A DNA stretch of 56,795 nucleotides from Mesorhizobium sp. LSHC420B00 (GTDB taxonomy: Bacteria; Pseudomonadota; Alphaproteobacteria; Rhizobiales; Rhizobiaceae). A model generated the notes under the pieces. It worked only from the letters and a program-made list of their open reading frames with translations, was not told the DNA's origin and made no database searches. Position 1 is the stretch's first letter, and each line of letters starts with the position of its first letter. A program made the position numbers and the translations under genes. Where the stretch lies: assembly GCF_000503055.1 (NCBI RefSeq), contig NZ_AYVY01000011.1, positions 77,196 to 133,990 on the forward strand, in the 5' to 3' direction. Shown piece after piece: positions 26,835 to 36,348 of the stretch.

Positions 26835-28670
26835 TCAACCCGAGAGACCGGACTGATGCGCAGCGATCGCGCCGAGGAATATCTCGCCGAAATCCTTGAG
26901 CTTGGCGGCGCCGACGCCGTTGACCGCGGCGAAGGCGTCCAGATCACGCGGGCAGCGTTCAGCCATATCGATCAGCGTACGATCCGAAAAGATCACGAAG
27001 GCCGGCACTTGGCGTTCCCGGGCAAGACGCAGCCGTACCGCCTTGAGCGCGGCCAGCAGCGCCGAATCCAGACCTTCCGTGCCTGCTGCGGTATCCACAG
27101 GACGTATCTTGCCTCGCGATGACTGGCGCGCGTCCACGCGATACCGGAATGAAGCCTCGCCCCGGGCGAGTTCACGGCCTTTCTCGGCGACGGCGAGGCC
27201 GCCATGGCCGGCTGAGTCCAATGTCAGGAACCCTCCCGCGACGAGTTGGCGAAGCAGCGACAGCAAGAGACTCTTCTTATGCGCCACACCGGTGCCGAAG
27301 CTGGCAAGCCTGTGGTGGTTCCTGGCCAGGACCTTCTCGGTCTCATGGCCGAGCAGGACATCGACAACGTGGGCAGCGCCAAAGCGCTCGCCGGTCTGTG
27401 TGATCGCTGCCAGGATGATCCGCGCCTCGGCGTCGCCATCCGCATGCGGCGCCTGGTCGAGGCAGTTGTCGCAATTGCCGCAAGGCGAAGCACTTTCGCC
27501 GAAATAGCCAAGCAGGATCTGGCGGCGGCACTGCGCCGTCTCGCAATAGCCGATCAACGTATCGAGCCGGCCATGCGCGCGCCTCTTGTGCTCCGCCGGT
27601 GCGCCCTCGTCGTCGATGAAAAGCCGGCGCATACGGATGTCGCCGAGACCGAAGAGCATATGCGCCTCGGCCGCCCGCCCGTCGCGGCCCGCCCGCCCGA
27701 TTTCCTGATAGTAGGCTTCCAAGCTGCCCGGCAGGTCGGTGTGGAAGACATAGGCGACGTCCGGCTTGTCGATCCCCATGCCGAAGGCGATGGTCGCCAA
27801 CATCACCACCCCGGACAAGGTCATGAAAGCGTTTTGATTCGCTTCACGCGCGTCCTTGCTCATGCCGGCATGATAGGCGAGCGCGCGTACGCCGTTCCGC
27901 TCGAGGAACGCCGCCATCTCTTCGGTCTTTTTGCGCGACAGGCAATAGACGATCCCGCTTCGGCCGGCATGGCGCTGCACGAAATTCAGCAATTGGCGCT
28001 TGCTGTCCTGCTTGGGCTCGATGCTTAGCTTGATGTTCGGTCGGTCGAAGCCGAGCACCACGGTATCGACGCGCCCGTCGAACAGTTGCGCGGCAATGTC
28101 GGTGCGCGTCGTCTCGTCCGCAGTCGCCGTCAGCGCAATGATCGGCACATCGGGGAAGATGCCGCGCAGCCGCGACAATTCTTCGTATTCGCGCCGGAAC
28201 GCCGGTCCCCATTGCGAGATGCAATGTGCCTCGTCGATGGCGATCAGCCGGACATCGAGCTTGGTCAACGCCTCGAGCATCCGCGGGGTCATCAGCCGCT
28301 CCGGCGCAAGATAGAGCAGCCGTGTCTGCCCTGCCGCGACGCGGCGCCATGCAGCGACATTGGCATCGCGATCGAGCGAGGAATTGATCGTATCGGCCGC
28401 CACACCGGCAAGGCGCAATGCGGCGACCTGGTCCTGCATCAGCGCTACCAGCGGCGAAACGACAATGGTGAGCCCGCCCAGCACCAGCGCCGGGACCTGG
28501 TAGCAGAGCGATTTGCCCGCACCCGTCGGCATGACGGCCAGTACATGATGCCCGGCCAGCAGCGCCTCCATCACGGCCGCCTGGCCGAGACGAAAATCAT
28601 CGAAGCCGAAGACATCCTTCAGGACGCGCCGCTTGGAATCCTCTGCCGGCATGCTCGCCGCAATCTGCAT
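26835..28670 (-). CDS. recQ: ATP-dependent DNA helicase RecQ
   Basis: A 611-residue 3'-5' helicase for recombination repair. Motif Ia-type VMPTGAGKSLCYQVPAL lies near residue 47, motif II IDEAHCISQWGPAFR at about 150, and motif VI QEIGRAGRDG at about 325. The RQC zinc cysteines are CETAQCRRQ and CGNCDNCL, and a C-terminal HRDC domain spans about 520-600 (FVIFSDRTLIDMAERCP). All expected domains are present. The start at 28670 (MQIAASMPAEDSKRR) fits the family; upstream in-frame sequence would absorb a palindrome at 28706-28722. Confidence 0.94.
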   Translation of the reverse strand: MQIAASMPAEDSKRRVLKDVFGFDDFRLGQAAVMEALLAGHHVLAVMPTGAGKSLCYQVPALVLGGLTIVVSPLVALMQDQVAALRLAGVAADTINSSLDRDANVAAWRRVAAGQTRLLYLAPERLMTPRMLEALTKLDVRLIAIDEAHCISQWGPAFRREYEELSRLRGIFPDVPIIALTATADETTRTDIAAQLFDGRVDTVVLGFDRPNIKLSIEPKQDSKRQLLNFVQRHAGRSGIVYCLSRKKTEEMAAFLERNGVRALAYHAGMSKDAREANQNAFMTLSGVVMLATIAFGMGIDKPDVAYVFHTDLPGSLEAYYQEIGRAGRDGRAAEAHMLFGLGDIRMRRLFIDDEGAPAEHKRRAHGRLDTLIGYCETAQCRRQILLGYFGESASPCGNCDNCLDQAPHADGDAEARIILAAITQTGERFGAAHVVDVLLGHETEKVLARNHHRLASFGTGVAHKKSLLLSLLRQLVAGGFLTLDSAGHGGLAVAEKGRELARGEASFRYRVDARQSSRGKIRPVDTAAGTEGLDSALLAALKAVRLRLARERQVPAFVIFSDRTLIDMAERCPRDLDAFAAVNGVGAAKLKDFGEIFLGAIAAHQSGLSG

Positions 28671-28705
28671 TACAGAACTTTCGCGGATACGACCTGCCGA
28701 AATTC

Positions 28706-28722
28706 CCCGGCGAATCGCCGGG
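28706..28722. promoter_or_regulatory. palindrome upstream of recQ
   Basis: The perfect CCCGGCGA-A-TCGCCGGG inverted repeat lies 36 bp before the recQ start. It may be an operator or a leader hairpin. It does not resemble the rhizobial SOS box (GTTC-N7-GTTC). Confidence 0.35.
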
Positions 28723-28888
28723 TGATTGCCTGGACAGCAGATTCGAACATTTATCGACCCCTCTGGTCCTGTCCTCGGCACCGCCTGAAGCGAACTTCTC
28801 TCTCATTGGCCGATATCAGACCGTCGTTCCAGCCCCTATTCGCCTTGGCTGTGAATATCGCGCCGCCTCGGAGCGGTTAATCCTATCT

Positions 28889-28993
28889 TCACCATCATTC
28901 GGCAGGTTCAGGTTCTGCGGTGATGTTTTGAGTACCGCGGCGCCACAAGCGCCCAGGCAACACGCCCGCGTCTCTCCGGAGGCGCGGGTTTTT
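28889..28993 (+). ncRNA. candidate small RNA between recQ and kdgF
   Basis: A plus-strand intrinsic terminator at 28965-28993 has no plus-strand gene upstream of it. Before it are a GGCGC-CACAA-GCGCC hairpin (28939-28953) and a longer imperfect stem pairing TCACC near 28889-28893 with GGTGA at 28919-28923. Three consecutive stems ending in a terminator suggest a small transcript. The 5' end is a guess and I found no clear promoter. Confidence 0.35.
28965..28993 (+). terminator. orphan plus-strand intrinsic terminator
   Basis: A 10-bp stem, CCCGCGTCTC with GAGGCGCGGG (one G-T pair), has a TCCG loop and is followed by TTTTT at 28989-28993. Both flanking genes run leftward, so this terminator does not belong to either. 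Confidence 0.75.
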
Positions 28994-29032
28994 CGTTCCG
29001 AGAACTGACAGCCTGATCTTCGGGCCCGCAGC

Positions 29033-29371
29033 TCAGTCGAGGAAATCGGCGCGGGGCGGCGTAAAGTTGTCGACCAGTCGTCCCGCCTCCAGTGCCTTGA
29101 CGCCATGGACCAGGTTGGAAGGAACGATGAAGCTGCTTCCGGTTTCCAAGATCTCGGTCCTGCCGTCGATGGTGACCTCGAAGCGGCCTTCGGCGACGTA
29201 GCTCGCCTGGACATGCGGATGCGAATGCAGCGCGCCGACGCCGCCCTTGTCGAAGGCGAACTCGACCATCATCAGTTCGTCCGTGTGCAGGAGCACGCGC
29301 CTGCGGTTGCCATCCGGCGTCGGCGTCCACGCACCCTCGCCGGCATGCGAGAAGATCTTGGTTCCGGTCAT
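29033..29371 (-). CDS. kdgF: cupin protein KdgF (unsaturated uronate linearisation)
   Basis: A 112-residue single-domain cupin. The metal ligands are seen in HSHPHVQASYVAEGRFEVT (two His plus a Gln/Glu set) and in the late His of SNLVHGVKAL. KdgF enzymes turn 4,5-unsaturated monouronates, the products of pectate or alginate lyases, into the linear ketouronate DKI, which feeds KduI. Position supports this: it is the last gene of the uronate operon, 24 bp after kduD. The name rests on context and cupin motifs. ATG at 29371 is taken; TTG two codons earlier is possible. Confidence 0.8.
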   Translation of the reverse strand: MTGTKIFSHAGEGAWTPTPDGNRRRVLLHTDELMMVEFAFDKGGVGALHSHPHVQASYVAEGRFEVTIDGRTEILETGSSFIVPSNLVHGVKALEAGRLVDNFTPPRADFLD

Positions 29372-29395
29372 CGCCAAACTCTCATCTTTTGTTGT

Positions 29396-30163
29396 TCATC
29401 GCGCCAGCCAGCCACCGTCCACCGGCATCACCGCGCCGTGCATATAGTTCGACGCCGGCGCCAGCAGGAAGACGGCTGCGTCGCCGATGTCTTCCGGCGC
29501 GCCCCAGCGCCCGGCCGGAATGCGCGCCAGGATCGAAGCGCTGCGGTCGGGATCGGCACGCAGCGCCTCGGTGTTGTTGGTCTCGATATAGCCTGGCGCA
29601 ATGCCGTTGACGTTGATGCCCTTTGCCGCCCATTCGCAGGCGAGCAGTCGGGTGATGCCGAGCACGCCATGTTTGGAGGCGGTGTAGGAGGCGACGCGGA
29701 TGCCACCCTGAAAACTCAGCACCGAAGCGATGTTGACGATCTTGCCACGCCGTCCCGGGTCGGCAAGCACGCGCCTGGCAAAACTCTGGCTGAGGAAGAA
29801 CACCGTCTTGAGGTTGACGCCGATGACGTCGTCCCAGTCGGCTTCGGTCAAGTCGACCGCATCGGCACGCCGGATGATGCCGGCATTGTTCACCAGGCCG
29901 TCGAGCGGCCCCGTATCGTCCCAGACGCGGTCAAGCATCGCCTGGGCGGCGGCATCATCGCCAAGGTCGCAGCGGACCGCCTCGAAGCGTCCGCCGGCCG
30001 CCGCAATCTTCTCCGCCGTCTCGTCCATCGCCGAGCGACCGACGCCGACGACCGCGCCGCCGGCACGCGCGATCGACACGGCGATGCCCTGGCCGATGCC
30101 GGTATTGGCGCCGGTGACGAGGATACGCTTGCCGGCAAGGCTGAAGGCCGAGGGGTCGCTCAC
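29396..30163 (-). CDS. kduD: 2-deoxy-D-gluconate 3-dehydrogenase (KduD), SDR family
   Basis: A 255-residue short-chain dehydrogenase that reduces 2,5-diketo-3-deoxygluconate (DKII) to KDG with NADH. The sequence has the cofactor motif TGANTGIGQGIA (about 14-25), NNAG in the middle, the catalytic Tyr and Lys in VASYTASKHGV, and the KduD-like ending APASNYMHGAVMPVDGGWLAR. The GTG start overlaps the stop of kduI by four bases (GTGA), so translation is coupled. Confidence 0.9.
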   Translation of the reverse strand: MSDPSAFSLAGKRILVTGANTGIGQGIAVSIARAGGAVVGVGRSAMDETAEKIAAAGGRFEAVRCDLGDDAAAQAMLDRVWDDTGPLDGLVNNAGIIRRADAVDLTEADWDDVIGVNLKTVFFLSQSFARRVLADPGRRGKIVNIASVLSFQGGIRVASYTASKHGVLGITRLLACEWAAKGINVNGIAPGYIETNNTEALRADPDRSASILARIPAGRWGAPEDIGDAAVFLLAPASNYMHGAVMPVDGGWLAR

Positions 30164-31017
30164 TTGAGCTCCTCCATCGCCACCAGGTCGACATCGGTAT
30201 AGTCGACATTGTCGCCGGCCATCGCCCAGATGAAGGCGTAGTTCGAGGTGCCGGCGCCCGAATGGATCGACCATCCCGGCGACAGCACCGCCTCCTCGTT
30301 GCGCACGACGAGATGACGCGTTTCGTCCGGTTCGCCCATGAAGTGAAACACCCGCGCCGTCTCCGGCAGGTCGAAATAGAGATAGGCCTCCATGCGCCGG
30401 TCATGCACATGGCACGGCATGGTGTTCCAGACCGAACCGGGGGCAAGCTGGGTCATGCCGACGACCAGCTGACAGGTCTTCACGCCGTCGGCATGGATGA
30501 ACTGAAAGATCGAGCGCTCGTTGGAGGTCGCCTGGCTGCCGAGATCGAGCCGCTTGGCATCGCCGATGCGGATCAGCCGGTTGGGATGGCTCTGATGCGC
30601 CGGCGCGCTTAGCAGGTAGAACTTAGCCGGCTCAGCCGGATTGGTCGCAGCGAACGACACCTCATCGGTGCCCATGCCTAGATAGAGCATGTCGCGCGCC
30701 TGCAGCTCGTAGGATTGGCCGCTGGCTTTCACGACGCCTGCACCGGCGATGTTGACGATGATCATCTCGCGGCGGTCGAGAAAATTCTTGGTCCCGGTTG
30801 GCTTGATCGCCTGCAGCGGCAGCGGCGCGCCGGCGGGCATGGCACCGCCGACGATCATGCGGTCGTAATGGGTGTAGGTCAGGCTGATACGGCCGGGCTG
30901 GAACAAGTCCTCGATCAGAAAATTGTGACGCAGTTCGTCCGTGCCCATCGCCGCGGCAGAAACAGGATCGATGGCAAAGCGCGAGGTGAAATCCGTATGA
31001 TTGTCAGTGTGATTCAT
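30160..31017 (-). CDS. kduI: 5-dehydro-4-deoxy-D-glucuronate isomerase (KduI)
   Basis: A 285-residue cupin-type zinc isomerase that converts DKI to DKII in the degradation of unsaturated uronates. The family sequence is clear: ELRHNFLIEDLFQPGRISLTYTHYDRMIVGGAMPA, the core MPCHVHDRRMEAYLYFDLPE with the zinc His and Glu ligands, and SPGWSIHSGAGTSNYAFIWAMAGDN. The start MNHTDNHTD at 31017 is followed by ordinary KduI sequence; the longer upstream frame would run into the GntR gene. It overlaps kduD by four bases. Confidence 0.93.
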   Translation of the reverse strand: MNHTDNHTDFTSRFAIDPVSAAAMGTDELRHNFLIEDLFQPGRISLTYTHYDRMIVGGAMPAGAPLPLQAIKPTGTKNFLDRREMIIVNIAGAGVVKASGQSYELQARDMLYLGMGTDEVSFAATNPAEPAKFYLLSAPAHQSHPNRLIRIGDAKRLDLGSQATSNERSIFQFIHADGVKTCQLVVGMTQLAPGSVWNTMPCHVHDRRMEAYLYFDLPETARVFHFMGEPDETRHLVVRNEEAVLSPGWSIHSGAGTSNYAFIWAMAGDNVDYTDVDLVAMEELK

Positions 31018-31045
31018 TGCTGTCCCATGGAGCTGCCTCAATTGC

Positions 31046-31822
31046 TTATTCAGTTGCCGCGGCCTTGACCGAGTCGGCATAAAACACCTGACGCGCGTGC
31101 AGGCGTTCGCGATAGCGCTGCTGGCTGGCACCGAGATGCGCGCGCATCGCCTCCCGTGCCGCCTCGGCATCGCCTGCCGAGATGGCATTAAGGATCATCA
31201 GGTGTTCGCGCTGCAGGCCGCGCTGGTAGGCGTCGGACTGCGCGAATTCGGTCGACCAGGGCGAGGTCACATCGCAAGGGATGGCGCGCCGGCCGAGCAC
31301 ATCGAGCATCTCGACATAGAACGGATTGTTGGTGGCGCTGGCGATTGCGCGGTGGAAGGCGAGGTCGGCCGGTCCCGTCGGCTCGCTGTTGAGGAGCAGC
31401 CGTTCGAACTCGAAGAAGGCTTCCTGGATCGCCGCTTCCTGTGCGGCGTTATGGCGGAGGGCGGCGAGCCCGGCGGATTCGATCTCGATCGCCAACCTGA
31501 CTTCGAGCACGTTGAGGGCAATTGAATCCTTGCTGCCCATCTCCGCTGCCAGAGCCCCGAACGCTGTCGAGATATGCTCGGTGACAAAGACGCCGGCGCC
31601 TTGGCGCGGCTCGACCAGGCCGTCCGCGGCAAGCTTGGCCAGCGCCTCGCGTATCACGGTGCGGCTGACCCCGAAGGTTTCAGTCAACTGGCCCTCGGTC
31701 GGCAGCTTTTGCCCAGGCTGGATCTCGCCCGCCTGCAACTGCTTGCGGATCGCGGCGACGACGGTTTCCGAAAGCTTCGGTCTTCGTTCGACGCGGAGCC
31801 CGACTGCGGTGTCCGATGCCAT
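31046..31822 (-). CDS. GntR-family regulator (FadR subfamily) of the uronate operon
   Basis: A 258-residue regulator. A GntR winged helix spans about residues 15-80 (SETVVAAIRKQL, GQKLPTEGQLTETFGVSRTVIREAL), and an FCD all-helical effector domain follows (RLAIEIESAGLAALRH, DLAFHRAIASATNNPFY, EHLMILNAI). FCD regulators of this kind (UxuR, ExuR, KdgR-like) repress uronate genes and release DNA on binding a uronate or KDG. Encoded inside the operon, it most likely controls the divergent promoter region at 36174-36348. Confidence 0.9.
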   Translation of the reverse strand: MASDTAVGLRVERRPKLSETVVAAIRKQLQAGEIQPGQKLPTEGQLTETFGVSRTVIREALAKLAADGLVEPRQGAGVFVTEHISTAFGALAAEMGSKDSIALNVLEVRLAIEIESAGLAALRHNAAQEAAIQEAFFEFERLLLNSEPTGPADLAFHRAIASATNNPFYVEMLDVLGRRAIPCDVTSPWSTEFAQSDAYQRGLQREHLMILNAISAGDAEAAREAMRAHLGASQQRYRERLHARQVFYADSVKAAATE

Positions 31823-31832
31823 GTCGCAACCC

Positions 31833-33113
31833 CTATTTGAAGACGCTCGGCAGCCATAGCGAAATGGCTGGAATGTAAGTGACGAGCGCCAGCACCACGA
31901 GGCCTGCGCCATAGAACGGCCAGATCGAGCGCATCGATTCCCAGACGGATATCTTGCCCACTGCGCACGCCACGAACTGCACTGCGCCCACCGGCGGCGT
32001 GTTCAGCCCGATGCCGAAATTGAGGATCATGATGACGCCGAAATGCACCGGATCGACGCCGTAGGCCTGCGCCACGGGCAGGAAGATCGGCGTGCAAATG
32101 ATGATCGTCGGCCCCATGTCCATGAACGTGCCGAGGAACAGCATCAAGAGGTTGAGCAGCAGAAGCACGACCAGCGGATCGTCCGAGATCGCGTTCATGG
32201 AGGCTATCAGCGCTGCCGGTACTTTCAGGAAGGCCATCAGCCACGAGAATGCCGCCGCCATGCCGATGATAAGCAGCACCATGGCCGTGGTGCGCACGGC
32301 GCCATGGGTGGCATGAACGAACCCTTCCCAGGTCATCTGCCGGTAAACGAAGACGGTCACGAGCAGCGCATAGATGACGGCGATACAGGAACTCTCGGTG
32401 GCCGTGAAGACGCCCGATCGTACGCCGCCGAAGATGATCGCGATCAGCAGCAGGCCGGGCACCGCGACGGCGAAAAGATGCGCGACCGCGGTGAAGCCCG
32501 GAAACGGCTCGGTCGGATAGCCGCGGGAGCGCGCCACGAAATAAGCGGTGACCATCAGTGACAGGGCCAGCAGCAGGCCCGGGATGATGCCGGCCGTGAA
32601 CAGATCGGCGATGGAGATCTTTCCGCCTGCCGAGATCGCGTAGATGATCATGTTGTGCGACGGCGGCAGCAGCAGCGCGATCAGCGCCGCCATCGACGTG
32701 ACGTTGACGGCGTAGTCCGCTCCATATCCACGCGCCTTCATCTGCGGGATCATCAGGCCGCCCACCGCGGCTGCCTCCGCCACCGCGGAGCCCGAAATGC
32801 CGCCGAATAGTGTAGCGGTCGCGATGTTGACCTGCCCGAGGCCGCCGCGCAAATGGCCGACGAGCGAGCCGGCGAAGGCAACGATCTTGCTGGCGATGCC
32901 GCCGCGCACCATCAAGTCGCCGGCGTAGATGAAAAACGGAATGGCCAGCAGCGAAAAGACGCTCATGCCGGAATTCAGGCGCTGGAAGACGATCAGCGGC
33001 GGCAGGCCCATATAGAGGACGGTGGCCAGGCTTGCGACGCCGAGGCAGAAAGCGATCGGCGTGCCGATAAGCATCAGCAGGGTGAAGACGCCGAAGAGAA
33101 TCCACAGTTCCAT
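31833..33113 (-). CDS. TRAP transporter large permease (DctM)
   Basis: A 426-residue integral membrane protein of the DctM/SiaM type, about twelve segments, which carries the sodium-coupled transport step with DctQ. Typical stretches are GTPIAFCLGVASL, PFFIYAGDLMVRGGIASK, GGISGSAVAEAAAVGGLMIPQMK, LLNLLMLFLGTFMDMGPTIII and FGVIMILNFGIGLNTPPVG. It starts 4 bp after dctQ and ends 10 bp before the GntR gene. Substrate from context: hexuronates. Confidence 0.93.
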   Translation of the reverse strand: MELWILFGVFTLLMLIGTPIAFCLGVASLATVLYMGLPPLIVFQRLNSGMSVFSLLAIPFFIYAGDLMVRGGIASKIVAFAGSLVGHLRGGLGQVNIATATLFGGISGSAVAEAAAVGGLMIPQMKARGYGADYAVNVTSMAALIALLLPPSHNMIIYAISAGGKISIADLFTAGIIPGLLLALSLMVTAYFVARSRGYPTEPFPGFTAVAHLFAVAVPGLLLIAIIFGGVRSGVFTATESSCIAVIYALLVTVFVYRQMTWEGFVHATHGAVRTTAMVLLIIGMAAAFSWLMAFLKVPAALIASMNAISDDPLVVLLLLNLLMLFLGTFMDMGPTIIICTPIFLPVAQAYGVDPVHFGVIMILNFGIGLNTPPVGAVQFVACAVGKISVWESMRSIWPFYGAGLVVLALVTYIPAISLWLPSVFK

Positions 33114-33117
33114 GGCG

Positions 33118-33696
33118 TCAGACCTTCACGTTGGCGGTGTCGAGTTCGGCTGCGACTTCGGCCGGCGGCAATTCATCGAGGGCATCGTCGATCGGCGCGC
33201 CGGAGAGGCGAAGCACGATGCGCTCCAGCGTGAAGAGCACGATGAGCGCGCCTCCCGCGACAAGCGGGACATAGTCCCAGCCCCCCGATATGCCGAGTGA
33301 CGGCAAGACAGAGCCCCAGGTCAATGCGACCAGCTGGCTGCCATACCAGATCATGCCGATGCCGAAGGCGAGCGCGACGAGGTCCGAAATCATCCGCAGC
33401 CAGCGCTTGCCGCCTTTTGGCAGCACGTAGAGCAGGACGTCGAAGCCGAGATGATAGTTCTCGCGCACGCCGACGGCAGCGCCGAGGAAAATGAACCAGC
33501 TCATCAGCATCACCGAGCCCGGCTCGGTCCAGCTCGGCGAACGATTCAGAACATAGCGGCCGAACACTTGCCAGGCGACGAAGGCGGTCATCAGCACCAG
33601 CCCGATGCCGGCGATCGACAGCGCCGCCGTGCTGACGCGCGACATCACTTGCGCGACGCCGGACAGGAGCGGTCTTGGTTTTAGGCTGGAAGTCAC
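33118..33696 (-). CDS. TRAP transporter small permease (DctQ)
   Basis: A 192-residue protein with four membrane segments (about 24-47, 54-77, 96-117, 138-160). It has the DctQ pattern FGRYVLNRSPSWTEPGSVMLMSWFIFLGAAVGVRE, where the tryptophan-containing loop and the arginine are family features. GTG at 33696 is preferred because GGAG lies about 8 bases upstream; TTG at 33711 would add five residues. It sits between dctP and dctM. Confidence 0.88.
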   Translation of the reverse strand: MTSSLKPRPLLSGVAQVMSRVSTAALSIAGIGLVLMTAFVAWQVFGRYVLNRSPSWTEPGSVMLMSWFIFLGAAVGVRENYHLGFDVLLYVLPKGGKRWLRMISDLVALAFGIGMIWYGSQLVALTWGSVLPSLGISGGWDYVPLVAGGALIVLFTLERIVLRLSGAPIDDALDELPPAEVAAELDTANVKV

Positions 33697-33748
33697 CGGT
33701 TTTCTCCGCAAGAGGACGGCGGCGCGGGATGTCCGCGCCGCCGCTTGA

Positions 33749-34726
33749 TCACTGCACGGCCTTGATGGCTTCGACCATGGCCTTCAGCTTGTCGTCCTTG
33801 ACGTGCTTCTCGTAGACCGGGCCCATCGCGTCGATGAAGGGCTGCTTATCCGGCGTCGTGATCTGCGAACCGGCCGCCTCGACCTTGGCGCGCGATTCCT
33901 TGACCTTGGCGGTCCACAGCTCGCGCTGCTTGGCGACGCTCTCCTTGGCGGCCGCTTTGAAGATCGCCTGGTCTTCCGGCGTCAGCTTGTCCCAGCTCGA
34001 CTTCGCCATGACGAAGGCTTCCGGCACCATCGTGTGCTCGTCGAGCGAATAGTATTTGGCGACTTCCGCGTGCTTGGCGGTGTCGTAGCTCGGAAAATTG
34101 TTCTCCGCACCGTCGATCACCCCGGTCTCGATCGCCGAATACACCTCGCCATACGGCATCGGCGTCGCGTTGGCGCCGAGTGCCGCCACCATATCGACGA
34201 AGATGTCGGACTGGATGACGCGGAACTTCATGCCGGCCATGTCGGCTACAGTGTTGATCGGCTTCTTCGAATTGTAGAAGGAGCGCGAGCCGCCATCGTA
34301 AAAGGCGAGCAGCACCAGCCCGACCTGGTCGAACGCCGCCGCGATCTGGTCGCCGATCGCCCCGTCCATGACCTTGTGCATATGGTCTTCCGAACGGAAG
34401 ATGTAGGGCAGCGAGGGTACGGTGGTCTCCGGGATGAGCCCGTTGAACGGCGCCATCGAGACGCGGTTGAGATCGATCACGCCGGTGCGCACCTGCTCGA
34501 TCGTGTCCTTTTCCTCGCCGAGTTGCGCGGAAGGATAGAGTTCGACCACATAGCGGCCGGCCGTGCGCTCTTTCACGAGCTCGCCGAAATATTTGACCGC
34601 CTCGACCGTCGGATAGCCGTCCGGGTGTGTGTCAGACGAGCGCAGGACCGTCTGGGCGCTTGCCGTTCCGGCCAGCAGTGCGGCGGCAAGTAGCGTAGCT
34701 CCCGCCCGTCTTGAAAAATGCAGCAT
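33749..34726 (-). CDS. TRAP transporter solute-binding protein (DctP)
   Basis: A 325-residue periplasmic binding protein. The signal [20 protein letters not shown] ends with cleavage after TASA (about residue 24). The mature part follows the DctP family: [79 protein letters not shown]. The Arg in KFRV is the conserved carboxylate-binding residue, agreeing with a uronate substrate. The start follows GGGAGGAAACC. It lies 37 bp after uxaC. Confidence 0.92.
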   Translation of the reverse strand: MLHFSRRAGATLLAAALLAGTASAQTVLRSSDTHPDGYPTVEAVKYFGELVKERTAGRYVVELYPSAQLGEEKDTIEQVRTGVIDLNRVSMAPFNGLIPETTVPSLPYIFRSEDHMHKVMDGAIGDQIAAAFDQVGLVLLAFYDGGSRSFYNSKKPINTVADMAGMKFRVIQSDIFVDMVAALGANATPMPYGEVYSAIETGVIDGAENNFPSYDTAKHAEVAKYYSLDEHTMVPEAFVMAKSSWDKLTPEDQAIFKAAAKESVAKQRELWTAKVKESRAKVEAAGSQITTPDKQPFIDAMGPVYEKHVKDDKLKAMVEAIKAVQ

Positions 34727-34763
34727 TGGTTTCCTCCCGTTTGAACGATGGCGGCAAGCGCCG

Positions 34764-36173
34764 TTAGAGCCGGTACGCCTTTTTCGCGAGCGTATAGGCA
34801 AGTTCCTGCGCCAGCTCGTGCGCCTCGTCCTCGCCGAGCCGATGCTCGGCGACGAGACGCGCCAGATATGCGCAATCGACCCGGCGCGCCACATCATGGC
34901 GGGCCGGTATGGATGGAAAGGCGCGGGTGTCGTCGTTGAAACCGACGGTGTTGTAGAAACCGGCCGTTTCGGTGGTCATCTCGCGGAACCGGCGCATGCC
35001 TTCGGGGCTGTCGTGGAACCACCAGGCCGGCCCGAGCTTCAATGCCGGGTAGACACCGGCGAGCGGCGCCAGCTCGCGCGCATAGCTGGTCTCGTCGAGG
35101 GTGAACAGGATGATGGTGAGATCGCGCTCCAGCCCGACACAGTCGAGCAGCGGCTTCAACGCCGTCACATAATCGGTTCGAGTCGGGATATCGAAGCCTT
35201 TGTCCCTGCCGAACTTCTGAAAGACAGCCGGCGAATGATTGCGCCAGGAGCCGGGATGGATTTGCAGGACCAGCCCGTCGTCACGGCTCATCTTGGCCAT
35301 CTCGGTCAGCATCTGGGCGCGAAACAGCTTTCGCTCGCGCTCGTCGTTCGAGCCCCGGCGGATGCGGTTGAACAGCTCCTCGGCGGCGGCATCCGAGAGA
35401 TTGGCGGTTTCGGCTGTTGGATGGCCGTGATCGGAGGAAGTCGCGCCAAAGCTCTTGAAGAAGGCGCGCCGCTGGCGATGCGCATCGAGATAGCCGGCCC
35501 AATTGCCGGTGTCGCAGCCGGTGATCTCGCCAAGCCGGTCGAGATTGGCCGAAAAGCCTTCGAAGTCGGGATCGACGATCGCATCCGGCCGATAGGCGGT
35601 GACGACGCGGCCGTCCCAGCCGCTGTCGCGGATCATCTGGTGCCATCTGAGATCGTCGAGCGCGCCTTCGGTCGTCGCGATGACCTCAATGTTGAAGCGC
35701 TCGAACAGCGCTCGCGGGCGAAAATTCTCCCACTGCAGCAGCGTCGCGATCGTGTCGTAGTGGCGGTCGGCCGTCTTGGCATTCAGCGGCTCGTCGATGC
35801 CGAACAGATGGGCAAGCACATGGTCGAACCACAGCCGGGTCGGCGTGCCGCGGAACAGGTAATAATGCTCGGCGAAGCGCCGCCAGATCGTTCTGCCGTC
35901 GGTTTCCACCGGCGAACCGTCAAGTGTCGGCACGCCAAGCTCCTCAAGCCGAACGCCCTGGCTGAACAGCATGCGGAAAATGTAGTGGTCCGGTACGATC
36001 AGCAACTGCGCCGGATCGGGAAACGCCTCGTTGAGCGCATACCAGCGGGGATCGGTGTGGCCGTGCGGGCTGACGATCGGCAGGTCCTTGACCGCGGCGT
36101 AGAGATCGCGGGCCAGCGAAAGCGGGCGCGCCTCGGCGGCAAACAGCAAGTCCGGATCCGTCAATGCGGCCAC
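34764..36173 (-). CDS. uxaC: uronate isomerase (glucuronate/galacturonate)
   Basis: UxaC (469 residues) isomerises D-glucuronate to fructuronate and D-galacturonate to tagaturonate, the entry step of the Ashwell pathway. It is an amidohydrolase-fold protein: the metal His pair is in [10 protein letters not shown] (about residue 35), the region [19 protein letters not shown] follows, and GWNDDTRAF-type sequence ([21 protein letters not shown]) comes near the C-terminus. GTG at 36173 is chosen because GGGAGGATTTAC is directly upstream. It is the first gene of the leftward eight-gene operon. Confidence 0.95.
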   Translation of the reverse strand: MAALTDPDLLFAAEARPLSLARDLYAAVKDLPIVSPHGHTDPRWYALNEAFPDPAQLLIVPDHYIFRMLFSQGVRLEELGVPTLDGSPVETDGRTIWRRFAEHYYLFRGTPTRLWFDHVLAHLFGIDEPLNAKTADRHYDTIATLLQWENFRPRALFERFNIEVIATTEGALDDLRWHQMIRDSGWDGRVVTAYRPDAIVDPDFEGFSANLDRLGEITGCDTGNWAGYLDAHRQRRAFFKSFGATSSDHGHPTAETANLSDAAAEELFNRIRRGSNDERERKLFRAQMLTEMAKMSRDDGLVLQIHPGSWRNHSPAVFQKFGRDKGFDIPTRTDYVTALKPLLDCVGLERDLTIILFTLDETSYARELAPLAGVYPALKLGPAWWFHDSPEGMRRFREMTTETAGFYNTVGFNDDTRAFPSIPARHDVARRVDCAYLARLVAEHRLGEDEAHELAQELAYTLAKKAYRL

Positions 36174-36220
36174 GTAAATCCTCCCAATCCGGACATCGGT
36201 AGGGTTGGAAAGAAATAATG

Positions 36221-36253
36221 TCAACATACAAAAAATGGGTTGTTGTATGATGA
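36221..36253. promoter_or_regulatory. putative GntR operator in the uxaC/uxuB promoter region
   Basis: The arms CATACAA (36225-36231) and TTGTATG (36243-36249) form a perfect inverted repeat with an 11-bp spacer. The pairing extends outward to TCA and TGA with one mismatch, giving 11-bp arms. It lies between the divergent uxaC and uxuB starts and is AT-rich compared with its surroundings. The operon-encoded GntR protein is the likely ligand (inferred). Confidence 0.65.
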
Positions 36254-36348
36254 CTTTTCGTCGGCCATTGCCCATTGTGCGTGACGGCAACGGGTGTTAC
36301 GCCGCCTGCCAACAGTGACCCAGCAACCTCGATCAGACACGCCGCGCA

